Assembly: GCF_947503385.1 (NCBI RefSeq)
Contig: NZ_CANNDO010000003.1
Location: forward strand, 248,001 to 312,000
Length of the DNA: 64,000 bases
Direction of reading: 5' to 3'
Origin: an uncultured Tateyamaria sp.
GTDB taxonomy: Bacteria > Pseudomonadota > Alphaproteobacteria > Rhodobacterales > Rhodobacteraceae
Positions 61,061-64,000 of this stretch are shown here, in pieces. Each line of letters opens with the position of its first letter. Positions within the stretch are counted from its first letter, which is position 1. The notes under the pieces are model-generated. The model saw only the letters and a list, made by a program, of their open reading frames with translations, did not search any database and was not told the DNA's origin. The position numbers and the translations under genes were made by a program.

Positions 61061-63001
61061 TCAGTCAAACAGGGACCGCAGCCCCTTCTTGACCTCATCC
61101 TCCAGTTTTTGCTTGGCCGCGTCTTCAAGGTCCTGCCCTTCGTCCACGATATTGAGCTCTTCTGCGACCTTGTTCCGGACCGCATCACGGGCCTGCTGCT
61201 TGACCTGCTCGACCTCCTTTTCAAAGTTCAGATCAATAGCCGCCTCAAGGTCGGGCAAGATGCTGGGCGACGCCCATGGGCCCCTGATCCGCACCGGGAT
61301 CGCAATGCCCGTCCCCTCGTTGGCCCGCAGGGCAACCGGGGTAAAGGTGTAGTCGATGGTCTGCGCGCCCAAGCCCACCTGCCCGGCCCCGCGCGCCTCG
61401 TAATTGGCAAGGCTCAGCAGCAGGTCATCATTGCGCAGCACGCCGCCCGCGATGTCCCACGTGGCCCCAAGACTATCGAACACGGTCGTCCCGCCCCCCA
61501 CATTCCCGGATCGCATCAGCCGGTCCAGATCGATGCCGATGATGGTGCCCTGACCAAATTTGATAGCCCCCTTGCCCGACAGCGATTTCATGATTGCATC
61601 GACGGTGCTGCCAGACCCCAGAAACGACATCTCGGCATCGGCTTGCCCGGTCAGCCGCTCGATCCCGGCGGCATCGCGCAGCACGTCCTGCATCGCCAGC
61701 GACTGGGCAAACATCTTGCCCCCCACGCTGAGGCCGGAGCGGTTGTTGATCACAAATTCGCCCGACAGCGTCCCCTGATAGGCCTGCACCTCGCGCAGTT
61801 CGAAGACCATGCGGCTGCGATCATTGCGCAGCAGAGTGCGGGTCTGGCCCAGCTTGAACTGACCCAGATCGATAGAGGATGCCGTCAGCGCGATCTCTCC
61901 GTTGAAGGCAGCCAATCCGCTGGCGTCAATCCGGTCCGTGGGCCAGCCCGATCCCGCACTGGGCGCGCCGCCTCCTCCGCTGGCCACACCGCTTTCCGTG
62001 ACGCTGCGCAGATCAAGCGCACCGGCGCTCAGTTGGGCATTCACCTGCGGCGTGCCGTTGAGGTTGATATCCGCCGCGCCGGTCAGCGCGTTGCCCCCCA
62101 GATCCGCCGTCAGGTCGCGCAAGGACAGCCGCCGGTCAGCGGTGAGTGTCAGATCTGTTGTGACATCCATCGCCCGCCCCAACTTGGCCGGCAGACCCGG
62201 TTGCGGCAGCGCAAGTGCCGCAAAAAAAGCGTCCGTGTCGGGGATATCAAGGCGCAGCCGTCCCGCCACGTCTCCTGCCGTGCTGGCCCGACCGTTCAGC
62301 GCGGCACGTCCACCACCCGCCGAAATCACGGCGTCCACCGGCTGGACCTGCCCTGTGATGAACCCGGCAAAGCCGCCGATGGTGGCATCCACCTGCACTT
62401 CACTTCCCGCCGGGCGCAAAGTGGCTGCGATGGTGGCAGGCCCCAGTCGCTCGGGCCAGTCCAGCGTCAGGTCAACACCGGAATAGGATACCAGGTCCGC
62501 CCCTTCGGCGTCATAGATCAGCGTCGCGTCCGTCACCGCCAGCCGCTGGATCGACACCGCTTGCGGGGCGCGGTCCGGGGCGGTTTCCGTCTCGATCTGG
62601 GCCTCGCCGCTGGCATCAGTAAACACCCAAGACGCGCGCCCGTCACTGCGGCTGTCCAGACGGATGGTCGGGCTTGTCGCCTCGATATTGGTGATGCGGA
62701 TTTCGCGGTTGGTGATATAGGCCATCAGGTCCACGCCTATGGCTGCGTTCTGCGCCGACAGCATCGGCCCCTGCTCGGACCAGTCGGCATTGCCGACCTC
62801 CAATTCGCCCAGCGACACGCCCAATACCGGCCACAAGGTCATCGACACATCGCCCGAAATCGTCACGTCGCGCCCCGTCGCGACCCGCAACTGATCCGCG
62901 GCCAGTTTTGCGATCCGGTCCGCAGGCAGGAAAAACAGCGACACCCCCGCGACAAGAACCACCACGAGCACAAATGCGATAAGGCGACCGATCCACTTCA
63001 T
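61061..63001 (-). CDS. AsmA family protein
   Basis: A 646-residue protein with one N-terminal membrane helix (MKWIGRLIAFVLVVVLVAGVSLFF) and a long beta-rich periplasmic body. The family start ADRIAKLAADQLRVATGRDVTISGDVSMTLWPVLGV and the C-terminal domain FGQGTIIGIDLDRLMRSGNV are clear. AsmA-type proteins bridge the inner and outer membranes and are thought to move phospholipids. The last 60 residues are charged and helical. It is divergent from rimO and stands alone as a unit. Confidence 0.93.
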   Translation of the reverse strand: MKWIGRLIAFVLVVVLVAGVSLFFLPADRIAKLAADQLRVATGRDVTISGDVSMTLWPVLGVSLGELEVGNADWSEQGPMLSAQNAAIGVDLMAYITNREIRITNIEATSPTIRLDSRSDGRASWVFTDASGEAQIETETAPDRAPQAVSIQRLAVTDATLIYDAEGADLVSYSGVDLTLDWPERLGPATIAATLRPAGSEVQVDATIGGFAGFITGQVQPVDAVISAGGGRAALNGRASTAGDVAGRLRLDIPDTDAFFAALALPQPGLPAKLGRAMDVTTDLTLTADRRLSLRDLTADLGGNALTGAADINLNGTPQVNAQLSAGALDLRSVTESGVASGGGGAPSAGSGWPTDRIDASGLAAFNGEIALTASSIDLGQFKLGQTRTLLRNDRSRMVFELREVQAYQGTLSGEFVINNRSGLSVGGKMFAQSLAMQDVLRDAAGIERLTGQADAEMSFLGSGSTVDAIMKSLSGKGAIKFGQGTIIGIDLDRLMRSGNVGGGTTVFDSLGATWDIAGGVLRNDDLLLSLANYEARGAGQVGLGAQTIDYTFTPVALRANEGTGIAIPVRIRGPWASPSILPDLEAAIDLNFEKEVEQVKQQARDAVRNKVAEELNIVDEGQDLEDAAKQKLEDEVKKGLRSLFD

Positions 63002-63101
63002 AAAACTGCTCCGTTCTGGCGACGTGTTGCCGCCAGCCTAGCAAGGCCAGCCCCCCAACCCCACCCTTTTCCACAGCCATGTGATCGCCTATGACGCGGG
63101 G

Positions 63102-64000
63102 ATGAGCACAAACCCGCCCGATCTTCGCCCCGACATCGCACCCATGCTGCGGATGGACGCCCGCACCCGCCCCGGCCAACCCACCATTGGCATGGTGTCG
63201 CTGGGCTGCCCCAAAGCGCTGGTGGACAGCGAACGCATCCTCACGCGCCTGCGTGCCGAAGGGTACGGCATTTCGCCGGATTACGCCGGTGCCGACGCGG
63301 TGATTGTAAACACCTGCGGCTTTCTTGACAGCGCCAAGGCCGAAAGCCTCGACGCCATTGGCGAGGCGCTGAACGAAAACGGGCGGGTGATTGTGACCGG
63401 CTGCCTTGGGGCTGAGCCCGATTACATCACCGGCGCCCATCCCAAAGTGTTGGCGGTGACCGGCCCACACCAATACGAACAGGTGCTTGATGCGGTGCAC
63501 GCCGCGGTGCCGCCGGACCCCGATCCATTTATAGACCTGCTGCCCGCAAGCGGGGTCAGCCTCACCCCACGCCATTTCAGTTATCTCAAAATTTCAGAAG
63601 GTTGCAATCACAAGTGCAAGTTCTGCATCATCCCTGATATGCGCGGACGGCTGGCCTCCCGTCCGGCGCACGCGGTGATCCGCGAGGCGGAAAAACTGGT
63701 GGACGCCGGGGTCAGGGAACTGCTGGTGATCTCGCAGGACACCTCCGCCTACGGCGTTGACATCAAACACGCAGAGGACCGTGGCCACCGAGCCCACATC
63801 ACCGATCTGGCGCGTGATCTGGGCGGGTTGGGCGCGTGGGTCCGCCTGCATTATGTGTACCCTTATCCACATGTGCGCGAGCTTATTCCGTTGATGGCCG
63901 AGGGGTTGGTCTTGCCTTATCTCGACATCCCGTTCCAACATGCCCACGCCGACACGTTACGGCGCATGGCGCGCCCCGCCGCTGCCGAACGCACACTGGA
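63102..64000 (+). CDS. rimO: Ribosomal protein S12 methylthiotransferase (3' end outside window)
   Basis: The first 299 residues of RimO; the frame runs off the right edge. It adds a methylthio group to Asp of ribosomal protein S12. The UPF0004 domain has [16 protein letters not shown] and [14 protein letters not shown], and the radical-SAM site is C168-x3-C172-x2-C175 ([10 protein letters not shown]). The start at 63102 has a GGGG run upstream; a nearby ATG at 63091 stops after four codons. The C-terminal TRAM domain is not in the window. Confidence 0.95.
   Translation, partial: MSTNPPDLRPDIAPMLRMDARTRPGQPTIGMVSLGCPKALVDSERILTRLRAEGYGISPDYAGADAVIVNTCGFLDSAKAESLDAIGEALNENGRVIVTGCLGAEPDYITGAHPKVLAVTGPHQYEQVLDAVHAAVPPDPDPFIDLLPASGVSLTPRHFSYLKISEGCNHKCKFCIIPDMRGRLASRPAHAVIREAEKLVDAGVRELLVISQDTSAYGVDIKHAEDRGHRAHITDLARDLGGLGAWVRLHYVYPYPHVRELIPLMAEGLVLPYLDIPFQHAHADTLRRMARPAAAERTL

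Overview
This 64 kb window is a GC-rich, gene-dense chromosomal segment of an alphaproteobacterium, most likely a member of the marine Roseobacter group (Rhodobacteraceae). The evidence is the combination of GcrA, UPF0262, DUF2948 beside murA and hisD, a CueR/CopA pair, an opgCGH glucan operon, a metal-type KdsA with KpsT/KpsE capsule exporters, and three copies of a GC-palindrome repeat ending in TATTTTTGGTCAGAAGAAG, which is typical of intergenic DNA in this group. I see no IS element, prophage, CRISPR array or rRNA operon. There is one tRNA (Thr, GGT).

Layout. 1-4.4 kb: the end of a surface-glycan operon (three glycosyltransferases, a histidine phosphatase, a deacetylase-like protein and a methyltransferase, nearly all overlapping), then a secreted PA14-like protein. 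5.15-6.93 kb: an unusual stretch with a possible minus-strand RNA or peptide gene, DnaA-box-like repeats and an AT-rich islet encoding a small orphan protein and a GTPase behind lepA. 8.7-11.1 kb: lepA promoter side, an orphan 493-residue protein and a small lipoprotein. 11.1-16.9 kb: a minus-strand cluster (a 56-residue gene, murA, DUF2948, GNAT, hisD, UPF0262, phosphatase, SnoaL-like, GNAT). 17.0-24.5 kb: tRNA-Thr, a Tm-1-like protein, then a tight operon of an AarF/ABC1 kinase, an FtsX-type ABC transporter, an AttH-like lipocalin and a PNPOx-like flavoprotein. 24.5-35.2 kb: housekeeping and metabolism (site-2 protease, sirtuin, copper chaperone pair, rpmB, meaB, hrpB, panE, argF, argD, EamA exporter). 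35.2-38.8 kb: gcrA, then cueR and copA with a textbook CueR promoter. 38.8-43.2 kb: a ThDP enzyme/CaiB pair and a TTC38-like protein. 43.2-47.9 kb: opgCGH. 48-53.4 kb: rhodanese/YHS pair, SseB, a uracil-DNA glycosylase family protein, ArsR/permease, nhaA. 53.6-58.3 kb: kpsT, kpsE, kdsA and a phosphohexomutase. 58.4-61 kb: tandem duplicated secreted proteins, a caspase-like (clan CD) protein and a divergent LuxR-type regulator. The window ends with AsmA and the start of rimO.

Functional themes are cell envelope and surface polysaccharide (glycan cluster, opgCGH, kps/kdsA, murA), copper handling (CueR/CopA, PCuAC pair), and arginine/histidine biosynthesis. The parts most worth a closer look are the caspase-like protein beside an orphan LuxR regulator, the tandem secreted paralogues with duplicated leaders, the islet behind lepA, and the promoters of copA and arsR, which leave little or no room for a 5' leader.
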